This document shows positions 27,243 to 36,300 of a DNA stretch of 64,000 bases, piece by piece. A program made the position numbers and the translations under genes. The stretch's first letter is position 1. Each line of letters begins with the position of its first letter. A model generated the notes under the pieces. It searched no databases. It was not told the DNA's origin and worked only from the letters and a program-made list of their open reading frames with translations. This stretch comes from Anabaena sp051781005. Its GTDB lineage: Bacteria; Cyanobacteriota; Cyanobacteriia; Cyanobacteriales; Nostocaceae. The stretch is taken from the NCBI RefSeq assembly GCF_051781005.1, contig NZ_JBPWOA010000021.1, positions 13,019 to 77,018 of the forward strand, read 5' to 3'.

Positions 27243-27295
27243 CAGAATATAGATACTTTACTTCTTCATCTCCCCCAGTCCCCAGTTCCCAATCC

Positions 27296-29932
27296 CTAAC
27301 TGTCCGTGTCCTTCTTTTTCGTCCTACTAGTTGATGACTTAGCTTTAGAAGTTGTTGATTTTCTGGTTTTGCTTGTGGATTTGGTAGATGCTTTAGCTTG
27401 CAGCAATTCCAATGCAGTAGACAGCGTTACATTTTCTACTGTTTGACCTTCGGGAATACTCACATTAGTTTTGCCATGCTTAATATAAGGACCATAGGGG
27501 CCATCATAGATATTGATAGGAGCATCATCTTCTGGATGCGTTCCTAATTCCCGTAAAGCTGCCTTAGATTTGCTATTGCTAGAAGCACGTCCCTTTTTGG
27601 GTTCAGACAATAACTCTAAAGCACGTTCCAAAGTAATTGTCAATACATTATCAGCAGCTTTCAAAGAACGGTAGTCTTTCCCTTCTTTCCCCTGATCATG
27701 AACAACGTAAGGGCCAAAACGTCCCAAACTAGCTTGAATTTTCCCACCCGTGGCTGGGTGAACTCCCAATGTTCGGGGGAGTGCCAAAAGGCCAACAGCC
27801 ATCTCTAGGGTGACATTTTCATGGGTAACACCTTTGGGTAGGGAAGCTTGTTTAGGTTTGGGGTTTTCGTCTGTTTTATCACCCAACTGCACATAAGGCC
27901 CATAAGTGCCAATTTTCACATAAATTGGTTCACCTGTTTCGGGATGCCGTCCCACTTGGTCAGGTCCGGTGGTTTTTTGTCGCAGTAGGACTTCCACCTG
28001 TTTGGGGTCAAGGTCAGATGGTGTAAGGTCTTTGGGAATAGATGCTGTGACAATACCATCACCAGTGTCTACTTCGATGTAAGGTCCATATTTACCAATG
28101 CGGACTTTAGCATCTAAATTTTCTAATATTACGGTTCTAGCAATAGTTGCATCAATTTTACTTTCTTGTTCCCTCACCAGAGTTTCTAAACCTTGGTCGC
28201 CTAGATAAAATTTTTGCAGGTAGGGTAGCCATTTAGCTTCTCCTGTGGAGATGTCATCTAGGGTTTGCTCCATTTTAGAGGTGAAGCTGGGATCAACAAT
28301 GTCGGGAAAGTGTTTCTCTAATAAGTCAGTAACAGCAAAAGCGGTGAAGGTGGGAATCAAGGCATTACTCACCAACTGGGCATAACCTTTGTCGATGATA
28401 GTGCCAATGATGCTGGCGTAGGTACTAGGACGACCAATGCCTTCACTTTCTAGGGTTTTAACTAGACTGGCTTCGGTGTACCTAGCTGGAGGTTGGGTTT
28501 CATGTCCCACGGCTTCCAGTTCAGTACAAGTGGGATGATCCCCGACTTTTAGTGGTGGTAAAATCACCTCTTGGTCTTCTAATGCGGCTTCGGGATCATC
28601 GGAACCTTCAACGTAGGCGCGGAGGTAGCCAGGAAAATCTATGCGCTTCCCAGAAGAACGAAAACCAGCGTCTTCTACTTGCAGTTGGACACTAATTTGC
28701 GTTTGGCGAGAATCAGCCATTTGACAGGCGACGGTACGCTTCCAAATCAAGTCATATATCGCCAGTTCTCTGCCGCCTAAAGCTGTTTCTTGGGGAGTAC
28801 GGAAACTACTACCTGCGGGGCGAATGGCTTCGTGTGCTTCTTGTGCGCCTTTGGATTTGGTGGTGTATTGACGGGGTTGGGGGCTGAGGTACTGTTTGCC
28901 GTATTTTTGTTCTACACAACTGCGGGCAGCTGCGATCGCTTGATCTGACAAATGCACCGAATCTGTACGCATATAGGTAATATACCCTTGCTCGTACAAA
29001 TTTTGAGCAACCCGCATTGTGTCTCGTGCCGAAAGGCGCAATTTACGGTTAGATTCTTGTTGCAGTGTGGAAGTAGTAAACGGTGGTGCAGGTTTACGGG
29101 TGACTGGGCGTTCTTCAATGTCGTTGACATTCCAAGTTTTTCCTGTCAGCCGTTCCTTGAGGTCTACTGCCTGTTCCTCACTCAGCAACACCACATTGCG
29201 TCCTGTGGTAATTTGTCCCGTCGCGGCATCAAAATCGCTGCCTGTGGCAACTTTCGTGCCTCCAAGCGTCACTAACTGAGCGCTAAAGGGGGTTTTTTCC
29301 TGGAGCAAACTGGCTTTTAAATCCCAGTATGTACCTTCATGGAAAGCACGGCGTTGACGTTCCTTTGTCACCAATAGACACACGGCTACAGACTGAACTC
29401 GCCCAGCGGATAGTCCCCAGGCGATTTTTTTCCATAGCAGGGGAGATAGGGTGTATCCTACCAAGCGATCTAAAATACGTCGGGTTTCTTGGGCGCGAAC
29501 CAACTGCTCATCAATGGTGCGACAATTTTTCAAAGCCTTTTTAATGGCTTCTTGAGTAATTTCGTGGAACACCATTCGCTTGGTTGGCACTTTGGGTTTC
29601 AGCAATTGGTATAAATGCCAACTAATGCTTTCACCTTCACGGTCTTCGTCAGTTGCCAATATCAGTTCATCAACCCCTTTCAGGGCATCTTTAAGCTGAG
29701 TGACAATTTTCTTTTTATCCTTGGGAACGACATACACCGGTTCAAAGTCGGCTTCTATATTCACCCCAAGCTGCGCCCATTTTTCCCCTTTGACAGCGGC
29801 GGGGATTTCACTGGCCGACTGCGGGAGGTCACGCACATGACCCATTGAAGCTTCTACCCGATAGTCTTTTGGCAGGTAGTTGCGAATGGTACGAGCTTTG
29901 GTTGGAGATTCGACGATGACGAGAGTTGACAT
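27296..29932 (-). CDS. topA: DNA topoisomerase I
   Basis: An 878-residue type IA topoisomerase that relaxes negative supercoils. The Toprim domain at the N-terminus has VIVESPTKARTIRNYL and ATDEDREGESISWHLYQLL. The active tyrosine is in GYITYMRTDSV (about Tyr320), as in other TopA. After the catalytic core (to about residue 590) come several repeated beta modules, each with a GxYGPY or GRFGPY signature. These replace zinc fingers, since no Cys4 motifs are seen. The end is a Lys/Ser/Thr-rich tail (about 850-878) that could bind DNA. Start ATG at 29932. The gene stands alone. Confidence 0.97.
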   Translation of the reverse strand: MSTLVIVESPTKARTIRNYLPKDYRVEASMGHVRDLPQSASEIPAAVKGEKWAQLGVNIEADFEPVYVVPKDKKKIVTQLKDALKGVDELILATDEDREGESISWHLYQLLKPKVPTKRMVFHEITQEAIKKALKNCRTIDEQLVRAQETRRILDRLVGYTLSPLLWKKIAWGLSAGRVQSVAVCLLVTKERQRRAFHEGTYWDLKASLLQEKTPFSAQLVTLGGTKVATGSDFDAATGQITTGRNVVLLSEEQAVDLKERLTGKTWNVNDIEERPVTRKPAPPFTTSTLQQESNRKLRLSARDTMRVAQNLYEQGYITYMRTDSVHLSDQAIAAARSCVEQKYGKQYLSPQPRQYTTKSKGAQEAHEAIRPAGSSFRTPQETALGGRELAIYDLIWKRTVACQMADSRQTQISVQLQVEDAGFRSSGKRIDFPGYLRAYVEGSDDPEAALEDQEVILPPLKVGDHPTCTELEAVGHETQPPARYTEASLVKTLESEGIGRPSTYASIIGTIIDKGYAQLVSNALIPTFTAFAVTDLLEKHFPDIVDPSFTSKMEQTLDDISTGEAKWLPYLQKFYLGDQGLETLVREQESKIDATIARTVILENLDAKVRIGKYGPYIEVDTGDGIVTASIPKDLTPSDLDPKQVEVLLRQKTTGPDQVGRHPETGEPIYVKIGTYGPYVQLGDKTDENPKPKQASLPKGVTHENVTLEMAVGLLALPRTLGVHPATGGKIQASLGRFGPYVVHDQGKEGKDYRSLKAADNVLTITLERALELLSEPKKGRASSNSKSKAALRELGTHPEDDAPINIYDGPYGPYIKHGKTNVSIPEGQTVENVTLSTALELLQAKASTKSTSKTRKSTTSKAKSSTSRTKKKDTDS

Positions 29933-30449
29933 GGAAATTTCAAAAAAAAGAATAGCTGCGAAGCTAAACAGTCAAGTTGAGATAATTTCGGCGAAATGTC
30001 AAGATGAAATATCACGCCTAAGCAGTGATTTAATCCTTACACAAACTGCCGAAAAGGGGGAAAATTCTTTCAACTTTAGGCACAGTCAGTCCCAGAAGAC
30101 TGGGGGAGGTAATGCCAAATAGTTAAGTTGTCAGATATTTCCATCTTTAACTTATCTAACGCAAAATTGGCGACTACGGGTTTCAAAATATCTCTGAAGT
30201 GTAACTGGTGTGATGCTTTTTTTGCTTGAGGGTTGGGGCTTCTGAGCAATTATAAATTCTAATTGGGTACTTAGCTAAAGTGCGATGCCTGTGATGTACC
30301 ACTGGATAGGAAGCAAGTTACGTAGAGCGTCTCGTCAGTCCTTAGAAACCAGGGGAGTATGTCAAAATGATATTGGGTAAACAGATCAGAAATCCAACTT
30401 CAGTTATCTATCATCAAAGTCGGGAATCTTTAACCCGCCCAAACTAACC
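29933..30449. other. Intergenic region upstream of topA
   Basis: 517 bp between divergent topA and the Uma2 gene. It holds the topA promoter side (29933-30120), an unassigned middle, and at 30274-30366 a sequence resembling the end of an IS200/IS605-type element. No protein-coding gene is supported; the weak frame at 29880-30122 has no family features. Confidence 0.45.
30274..30366 (+). mobile_element. Possible remnant of an IS200/IS605-type right end
   Basis: The stretch ends in AGGGGAGTATGTCAAA, matching the hallmark terminus of cyanobacterial TnpB-carrying IS605-like elements (a hairpin with CCCC/GGGG followed by GAGTATGTCAA). Upstream GATGCCTGTGATGTACC also looks like sequence found near such ends. 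No tnpA, tnpB or second end is present. Judged from recall of the element class, so uncertain. Confidence 0.35.
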
Positions 30450-31025
30450 ATGAGTCAACTAAAAACCAAACTCACTCTCGAAGAATTTCTTGCACTTCCC
30501 GAAAGTGATCTTGCTTATGAGTTTGTTAACGGTGAATCTGTACCTAAATATAAAAATGAGCAAATATCTCCTAAATTTTTTCATGGCTCAACCACAGGAG
30601 CATTATTTATACTATTATCCACATGGGCAGAAGGAAAAGGTCGTGTTGTCGTGGAATGGGGGATTAAATTAACCAGAAATCAAGAAAATTGGATACCCGT
30701 ACCTGATTTAACCTATGTTTCCTATAACCGTCTTCCTGCTGACTGGCTTAAAGATGAAGCTTGTCCTGTGGTCCCAGAATTAGTGATTGAAATTATTTCT
30801 CCTGGTCAAACTTGTGGGGACATGGTTGAAAAAGCTACTTATTATCTTCAAGCTGGGATTTTTCTGGTTTGGATAGTGGATACAATATCTCAAACGATCA
30901 CTGTCTTTACAGCGTCTTCTCTGCCTGTGACTTTTCGAGAAAATCAAGTTATCATTTATGAAATTTTACCAGAATTAGAAATTACTCCTCATGCTATCTT
31001 TCAACGTGCTGGTTTAATTCGTTAG
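30450..31025 (+). CDS. Uma2 family (DUF820) PD-(D/E)XK nuclease-like protein
   Basis: A 191-residue protein with the Uma2 plan: KLTLEEFLALPESDLAYEFVNGE at the start, WIPVPDLTYVS carrying the PD, and CPVVPELVIEIISPGQT carrying the E-x-x-x core. It ends KATYYLQAGIFLVWIVDTISQTITVF. The lysine or glutamine of the nuclease core falls in this last part. This family is strongly expanded in filamentous cyanobacteria, and its substrate is unknown. Monocistronic. Confidence 0.9.
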   Translation: MSQLKTKLTLEEFLALPESDLAYEFVNGESVPKYKNEQISPKFFHGSTTGALFILLSTWAEGKGRVVVEWGIKLTRNQENWIPVPDLTYVSYNRLPADWLKDEACPVVPELVIEIISPGQTCGDMVEKATYYLQAGIFLVWIVDTISQTITVFTASSLPVTFRENQVIIYEILPELEITPHAIFQRAGLIR

Positions 31026-31321
31026 TTTCAATATCTCCAAGTTCTGAAAATAATCTTCTCAAAATCAAGACTTTGAAAAAAGTGTTTGGGCTATAAAAAA
31101 TACAAATAAGCTGGCAATATTTGAGTTTTGCTACGACTTCATCTAGACATTGCATTTGTTAAAAAAATAACACTATATTCAGCAGTATAATTAACCAGAT
31201 TTAATTCCCACCCAGCATCTGTGAGTTTAAAACATACGGTTAAATGCAATTATGGTAAAGAACTATAGATAGAATGAACAGAGTTAGCCTTCATATCTAA
31301 TCGCCAAAACCTATACATATC

Positions 31322-32878
31322 ATGGATTTTGCTAATATTGCATCCCAGTTAAATGCGGGAACGATTTTGCCAGAGGGGATTGTAATTATCACCCTCTTAG
31401 GGGTTTTGATTGTTGATTTGATTTTGGGGCGCACATCTTCACGCTGGATAGGATATCTAGCGATCGCAGGTTTACTGGCTGCGATTGTCGCCCTATGCTT
31501 ACAATGGGATGCTACCAACCCCATCGGATTTACTGGTAGCTTTAATGGTGACGACCTCAGTATTGTCTTTCGGGGCATTATTGCTCTGTCAGCCATTGTC
31601 ACCATCCTGATGTCAATTCGCTACATTGAGCAGAGTGGCACGGCTTTAGCCGAATTTATCGCCATTTTGATGACTGCGACTTTGGGAGGAATGTTTTTAT
31701 CAGGTGCTAGTGAGTTGGTGATGATTTTCATCTCCCTAGAAACCTTGAGTATTTCCTCTTATTTGTTGACAGGTTACACCAAGCGTGACCCCCGTTCCAA
31801 TGAAGCGGCGCTGAAATACCTGTTAATTGGAGCTTCCAGCACAGGAGTATTTTTATACGGTGTATCGCTGCTGTATGGTTTATCCGGTGGGCAAACAGAA
31901 CTGAGTGCGATCGCTAATGGTATCGCCGCAGCTAACGTCAGTCAATCTCTTGGTTTTATCATTGCCCTCGTCTTCGTGATTGCCGGCATTGGTTTCAAAA
32001 TCTCCGCTGCCCCCTTCCACCAATGGACACCAGACGTTTATGAAGGCGCACCCACCCCAGTTATTGCCTTCTTATCAGTCGGTTCCAAAGCAGCAGGATT
32101 TGCCCTGGCTATCCGTTTATTGACGGTAGTTTTCCCCCTCGTTGCTGACGAGTGGAGATTTGTCTTCACCGCCCTTGCCGTCCTCAGTATGATTTTGGGT
32201 AACGTTGTTGCCCTAGCCCAAACCAGCATGAAACGGATGTTGGCTTATTCATCCATTGCCCAAGCTGGATTTGTGATGATTGGCTTAATTGCTGGTACTG
32301 ATGCAGGTTATTCCAGCATGATATTTTATCTACTGGTTTACCTGTTCATGAACCTGTGCGGCTTTACCTGCATAGTTCTCTTCTCCCTGCGGACAGGAAC
32401 CGACCAAATAGCTGAATACTCAGGGTTATATCAAAAAGACCCACTTCTCACTCTAGGATTAAGTATCTCTCTCCTATCATTAGGTGGTATTCCCCCACTA
32501 GCTGGGTTTTTCGGGAAGATTTACCTATTCTGGGCTGGTTGGCAAGCAGGTCTTTACTGGTTAGTCCTACTAGGCTTAATTACAAGCGTCGTTTCCATCT
32601 ACTACTACATCCGTGTAGTTAAGATGATGGTAGTCAAAGAACCCCAAGAAATGTCTGACGTGGTGAAAAATTATCCCGCAATTAATTGGGATTTACCCGG
32701 TTTCAGACCTTTACAGGTAGGTTTGATAGTAACTTTAATCGCTACTACCATCGCCGGTGTTTTGTCAAATCCACTGTTTACCTTAGTCAATAATTCAGTT
32801 GCGAATACTCCCATATTGCAAGCAGCAAAAATAGTGAGTACTCAAGCAAGTGTAATTATCACTAAGCAAGCAGAGTAA
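31322..32878 (+). CDS. ndhB: NAD(P)H-quinone oxidoreductase subunit 2 (NdhB)
   Basis: A 518-residue, about 14-helix membrane subunit of the NDH-1 complex in the thylakoid membrane, used in respiration, cyclic electron flow and CO2 uptake. Conserved blocks are ELVMIFISLETLSISSYLLTGYTKRDPRSNEAALKYLLIGA, FKISAAPFHQWTPDVYEGAPTPVIAFLSVGSKAAGFA and the proton-channel lysines within them, then MKRMLAYSSIAQAGF. Length is as usual. Start ATG at 31322. It is a single gene; a heptamer repeat follows. Confidence 0.97.
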   Translation: MDFANIASQLNAGTILPEGIVIITLLGVLIVDLILGRTSSRWIGYLAIAGLLAAIVALCLQWDATNPIGFTGSFNGDDLSIVFRGIIALSAIVTILMSIRYIEQSGTALAEFIAILMTATLGGMFLSGASELVMIFISLETLSISSYLLTGYTKRDPRSNEAALKYLLIGASSTGVFLYGVSLLYGLSGGQTELSAIANGIAAANVSQSLGFIIALVFVIAGIGFKISAAPFHQWTPDVYEGAPTPVIAFLSVGSKAAGFALAIRLLTVVFPLVADEWRFVFTALAVLSMILGNVVALAQTSMKRMLAYSSIAQAGFVMIGLIAGTDAGYSSMIFYLLVYLFMNLCGFTCIVLFSLRTGTDQIAEYSGLYQKDPLLTLGLSISLLSLGGIPPLAGFFGKIYLFWAGWQAGLYWLVLLGLITSVVSIYYYIRVVKMMVVKEPQEMSDVVKNYPAINWDLPGFRPLQVGLIVTLIATTIAGVLSNPLFTLVNNSVANTPILQAAKIVSTQASVIITKQAE

Positions 32879-32884
32879 TTCGTG

Positions 32885-32922
32885 GTAATAGGTAATGGGT
32901 AATAGGTAATAGGTAATAGGTA
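32885..32922. repeat. Heptameric tandem repeat GGTAATA
   Basis: About five copies of GGTAATA/GGTAATG directly after ndhB, in the gap to the convergent histidine kinase gene. Confidence 0.9.
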
Positions 32923-32974
32923 AAATTGATTAAACTCCTTTATCTTCCTGTCACCCGTTACCTATCACCTTTTC

Positions 32975-34387
32975 CTAACTATGGCAAGCCGTCTTATTGA
33001 TTGCATGGATTGGGATCTTAATCTCAAATTTGGTTTCTTTCATAGGTATGGAATTGTAGCTCAGATATCCCCCATGTTCTTCGACTACAATTTGATAACT
33101 AATCGATAAACCAAGTCCTGTTCCTTTGCCTACAGGTTTTGTGGTAAAAAAGGGATTGAATAGCTGGCTATGTAATACTTCTTCAATTCCTAAACCATTA
33201 TCTGCAATGCTGATTGCCACCCATTGATCATCTAATAATTCAGTAGTAATACAAATTGTGGGTTCGTTTCTTTTCTCTATTTCTTCTCCAGTTTTTTGGG
33301 AATTTAACATTGACCCATCATCACTAACAACAAAATTTTCTAGTGCATCAATTGCATTAGTAATAAGATTCATAAACACTTGGTTAAGTTTAGAAGGATA
33401 ACAAGTTATATTTGGCAGCTTCCCGTATTTTTTGATAACTTTAATTTCTGGATATTTATAATGTTTACCTTTCAATCTGTGTGCCAGAATCATTAAAGTG
33501 CTTTCAATTCCCTCATGTATATCCACTGGCTTAAGTTCAGCTTCATCAAGCCTAGAAAAGTTACGTAACAATTGAATAATTGCCTGAATGCGTTGTGTTC
33601 CCACTCTCATAGAATGGGTAATTTGACTTATATCTTTTACTATAAAATCTACATCTATCTCCTCTCTAATATCTTGTATTTCTTGAGGAGCATTTGGATA
33701 ATATTCTTGATATTTTTCTAATAATTTTAACAAATTTTCAATATACTGTTCGGTATAATAGAGATTGCCATGAATAAAGCTGATAGGGTTGTTAATTTCG
33801 TGAGCAACACCAGCAACCATCTGACCCAAGCTAGACATTTTCTCAGATTGAATCAGGTGGGTTTGAGTAAGTTGTAACTCCTTTAATGTTTGCCTTAAGA
33901 CGGTTGTCCGTTCCTCAACTCTGAATTCTAGTTCTTGATTTGCTTTTAAAAGCGCTTCTTCTGCTTGTTTACGTCCCTGGATTTCTTTTGCTAATTCATC
34001 TATTTTCTTAGTCAGCAAAACAAAGTTAATGTTGGCTGCTTTTTTCTGTTCCAACCGCAGGAGAATTAGAGCTAAAGATTCATTAGACCAAGGTTGAATA
34101 ACTGCTCCTTGACAACGACATACTAATGTTTCTCCATCACTATTGTGTAAAGTCAATGAACCCAGAATCATTGCGCGGCTACGAGAACAAGCTTTCAGGT
34201 ATGCAGAAATTTTATGGGGAGGCTCATTTGCAAGATCAAAAATCATTTTTTCTTGCAATTCCTGACGGCGTAATCCCAGCATATCTGTCACTGGTTGATT
34301 AGCAGCTAGTATCTGACCATCACTATTCACTAACAGTAAAGGTTCTGGCAAAACTCTGGCAAATTCAATAAATTGTTCAGGAGTCAT
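32975..34387 (-). CDS. PAS-containing sensor histidine kinase (soluble)
   Basis: 470 residues from ATG 34387 (MTPEQFIEFARVLPEPLLL). A TTG nine codons upstream is the alternative. A PAS domain (about 5-115, with EPLLLVNSDGQILAANQPVTDMLGL) is followed by a coiled coil (about 120-185) and a HisKA domain with AGVAHEINNPISFI. The ATPase domain has NLITNAIDALENF, ADNGLGI and KPVGKGTGLGLSISYQIV. No membrane segment is present, so it works in the cytoplasm. It follows a MetOD1-domain gene and a receiver gene on the same strand; these three likely form one signalling unit. Confidence 0.92.
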   Translation of the reverse strand: MTPEQFIEFARVLPEPLLLVNSDGQILAANQPVTDMLGLRRQELQEKMIFDLANEPPHKISAYLKACSRSRAMILGSLTLHNSDGETLVCRCQGAVIQPWSNESLALILLRLEQKKAANINFVLLTKKIDELAKEIQGRKQAEEALLKANQELEFRVEERTTVLRQTLKELQLTQTHLIQSEKMSSLGQMVAGVAHEINNPISFIHGNLYYTEQYIENLLKLLEKYQEYYPNAPQEIQDIREEIDVDFIVKDISQITHSMRVGTQRIQAIIQLLRNFSRLDEAELKPVDIHEGIESTLMILAHRLKGKHYKYPEIKVIKKYGKLPNITCYPSKLNQVFMNLITNAIDALENFVVSDDGSMLNSQKTGEEIEKRNEPTICITTELLDDQWVAISIADNGLGIEEVLHSQLFNPFFTTKPVGKGTGLGLSISYQIVVEEHGGYLSYNSIPMKETKFEIKIPIHAINKTACHS

Positions 34388-34461
34388 GCGGTTTATATTT
34401 TTACATAAATGCAATAATCTAAAAATCCAAGATTGGTTAAATAATGATGAATTTATAGCGT

Positions 34462-34995
34462 TTATAATGATTGAAAATATTCTCGGCCTGGTGCATCTTC
34501 TGACTCTGGTATTGTTTTTAGATAGACTACAATCCTACATCCAGTAGCACCCTGTGCTATTGTCTCTTGTAACTCTACTTTGGCGTATCCCAAATTATCA
34601 GATGCAATAGTTCCAAATACATTTGAAGTCATCATACACATAGCAGGGCGATCAATTACTTTTTCTCCAAATGGGCAGTTATGGTTTCCAAAGACAATTT
34701 TTTCATCATTCTCCTTAATGACATAAAAACTGCCTTGGATTCTTTTTTTCAAATCAATCAAGACATTAACAACTTGCTCACGGCTAAGATTTGATACTTT
34801 TAGGGCAGACTTATAATCTTGGTTAATCTGCCTACCCATGCTTTCACCAACTACGCTAATAAATCCAGCAGCTTCTTCTAACCCTACTACGTCCTGTAAT
34901 GTACCTGATAATTCTCTAATTAAAGTACGTAAAAAAACATCACGCTCTAAAGGGACATTGATGTTATCTAATGATTGCTGAGGGTATTGGTTCAT
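34462..34995 (-). CDS. Methanogen output domain 1 (MetOD1)-type sensory protein
   Basis: A 177-residue cytoplasmic protein. It starts with helical LERDVFLRTLIRELSGTLQDVVGLEEAAGFISVVGESMG. Then comes the cysteine-bearing stretch NHNCPFGEKVIDRPAMCMMTSNVFG, then GYAKVELQETIAQGATGCRIVVYL. This order (C-P-F, then M-C, then G-C-R-I-V-V-Y-L) fits MetOD1/V4R-like small-molecule or metal/Fe-S sensing domains often attached to regulators and kinases. Here it is free-standing, between a receiver gene and a histidine kinase gene. Three cysteines suggest redox or cluster sensing, but this is inference. Confidence 0.7.
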   Translation of the reverse strand: MNQYPQQSLDNINVPLERDVFLRTLIRELSGTLQDVVGLEEAAGFISVVGESMGRQINQDYKSALKVSNLSREQVVNVLIDLKKRIQGSFYVIKENDEKIVFGNHNCPFGEKVIDRPAMCMMTSNVFGTIASDNLGYAKVELQETIAQGATGCRIVVYLKTIPESEDAPGREYFQSL

Positions 34996-35172
34996 AAATT
35001 TTGAAACTCTATTGATATAGTTCCTAAAAATGGCTTGTAAGTAAATATTTTATGAACAACTAGTGATTATACACTTAGAAAACCATATAAAAATCTGACA
35101 TTCTTAAATTTGTATTCTTCCCCTCTGCGAATATTTTTGTATTTGGAGGTCTATTATTAAGCTCTCCCTAAC

Positions 35173-35220
35173 CAAAAAAAACCTGCCATTCTCTGAAACT
35201 AAGTACAAATAGGCAGGGTT
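35173..35220 (-). terminator. Hairpin with T-run after the receiver gene
   Basis: On the minus strand, AACCCTGCC and GGCAGGTT form a stem with one bulged G around a 24-base loop, followed by eight T. It is about 70 bp after the stop of the receiver gene and before the MetOD1 gene, so it would end or attenuate transcription between them. Confidence 0.55.
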
Positions 35221-35287
35221 GCTCAGTCTATAGCCGTGTTGCTTGACTGAATATTTTGGGCGGTAAAGATCATCGCAAGAGCTAATA

Positions 35288-35866
35288 CTACTTAATTTTC
35301 TGTTTAATAAATGTCACAACTTGAGTAAGCTGTTTCTTGAGGCTATCAATCTCTGCTTGCATCTTCACCATTTTTGCGTTCAGAGCTTGTATTTCTGCAT
35401 CAGAGCTACCTACTGCGGAATTAGGTTTTGCAGCTACTGTTTCTTGTCTCGCAGGAGCAACCATTGATTGCTCAGTATTAATACGAGCTTTTTTAGTAGC
35501 CTTAGCCATTGCTGACTTAATAGCAGTAATCAGCTGTCTTTGGTCAAAAGGCTTATTGAGAAATTCAAAATATTCAAATGGTTCAGGTATTTTTTCTGTT
35601 ACCTCTTCCTTACGGCCAGACATGATCACCAAAGGAATTTTGCTTAACTCTGAATGGGCTTGAACCTTCTGAAAAACTTCCCACCCACTCATTTTCGGTA
35701 AAATAAAGTCCAACATGATCAGGCTGACTTTTTCGTTAAGGATGAGATTATATCCTTCTAAACCGTCTTTTGCCTCCAATACTTCAAAATTGCCCGGAGG
35801 CAACATTTCTCTGACTTTTACCCTGACAACTGTAGTGTCATCAATAACTAAAATTTTGTTTGCCAC
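35288..35866 (-). CDS. Response regulator, single receiver with C-terminal coiled coil
   Basis: A 192-residue protein starting at GTG 35866. The receiver (residues 3-120) has VIDDTTVVRVKVREML, the acceptor in LIMLDFILPKMSG, and the switch lysine in FLNKPFDQRQL. The tail has a disordered linker (about 130-155) and then a heptad coiled coil (SDAEIQALNAKMVKMQAEIDSLKKQL). With no enzyme or DNA-binding domain, output must be by protein-protein contact. It is upstream of the MetOD1 and kinase genes, though a likely terminator lies between. Confidence 0.9.
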   Translation of the reverse strand: MANKILVIDDTTVVRVKVREMLPPGNFEVLEAKDGLEGYNLILNEKVSLIMLDFILPKMSGWEVFQKVQAHSELSKIPLVIMSGRKEEVTEKIPEPFEYFEFLNKPFDQRQLITAIKSAMAKATKKARINTEQSMVAPARQETVAAKPNSAVGSSDAEIQALNAKMVKMQAEIDSLKKQLTQVVTFIKQKIK

Positions 35867-36300
35867 GACTGATTACTCTACCAGAGACTTTATGTTTAGA
35901 TGGCTAGTTTGCCGATTGACATTAAGAATTCTCCCACTATATACAAGATTTATGTAAATTGGGGGAGAGTATATTTCTGTATAAGTGTCAAAAAAACAAG
36001 TAGTTTGTAAAACTTCTGCTTGCGTTGTGATCAATTTGTATCATAGAAATTCCATGAACTAAAAAACTTAAACTAATGTCAGTATTCAGTTACCAGTAGG
36101 TTTATCTCTACAAGTCTTATCTTACAGGCTTTTGAGGTATTTTTAGCTAATAAATAATTTCTGCTCACTGGCACTAGTGCAGCGTGGCAAAAATAACTAG
36201 CCCGTTCAATAAGGTTCAAAAGCTGATTCAACAAGCTTTTCTACCCTCTTGCCTTTCTGCATTAGTATATCTTTTATCTTTATTTTTGCATCTTACTGGG
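35867..36300. other. Divergent intergenic region before lipA
   Basis: 434 bp if lipA starts at 36301. A frame from GTG 36184 joins lipA and would add 39 residues with a hydrophobic run (LSALVYLLSLFLHLTG), judged not to be part of the enzyme. No RNA gene or repeat recognised. Confidence 0.45.

Noticed and set aside
29880..30122. Plus-strand open frame of 80 codons at the topA start
   Set aside because: Overlaps the topA N-terminus in antisense and has no family features.
36184..36300. Membrane-anchored N-terminal extension of lipoyl synthase
   Set aside because: The 39 added residues start at GTG, have no counterpart in LipA proteins, and ATG 36301 gives normal length.
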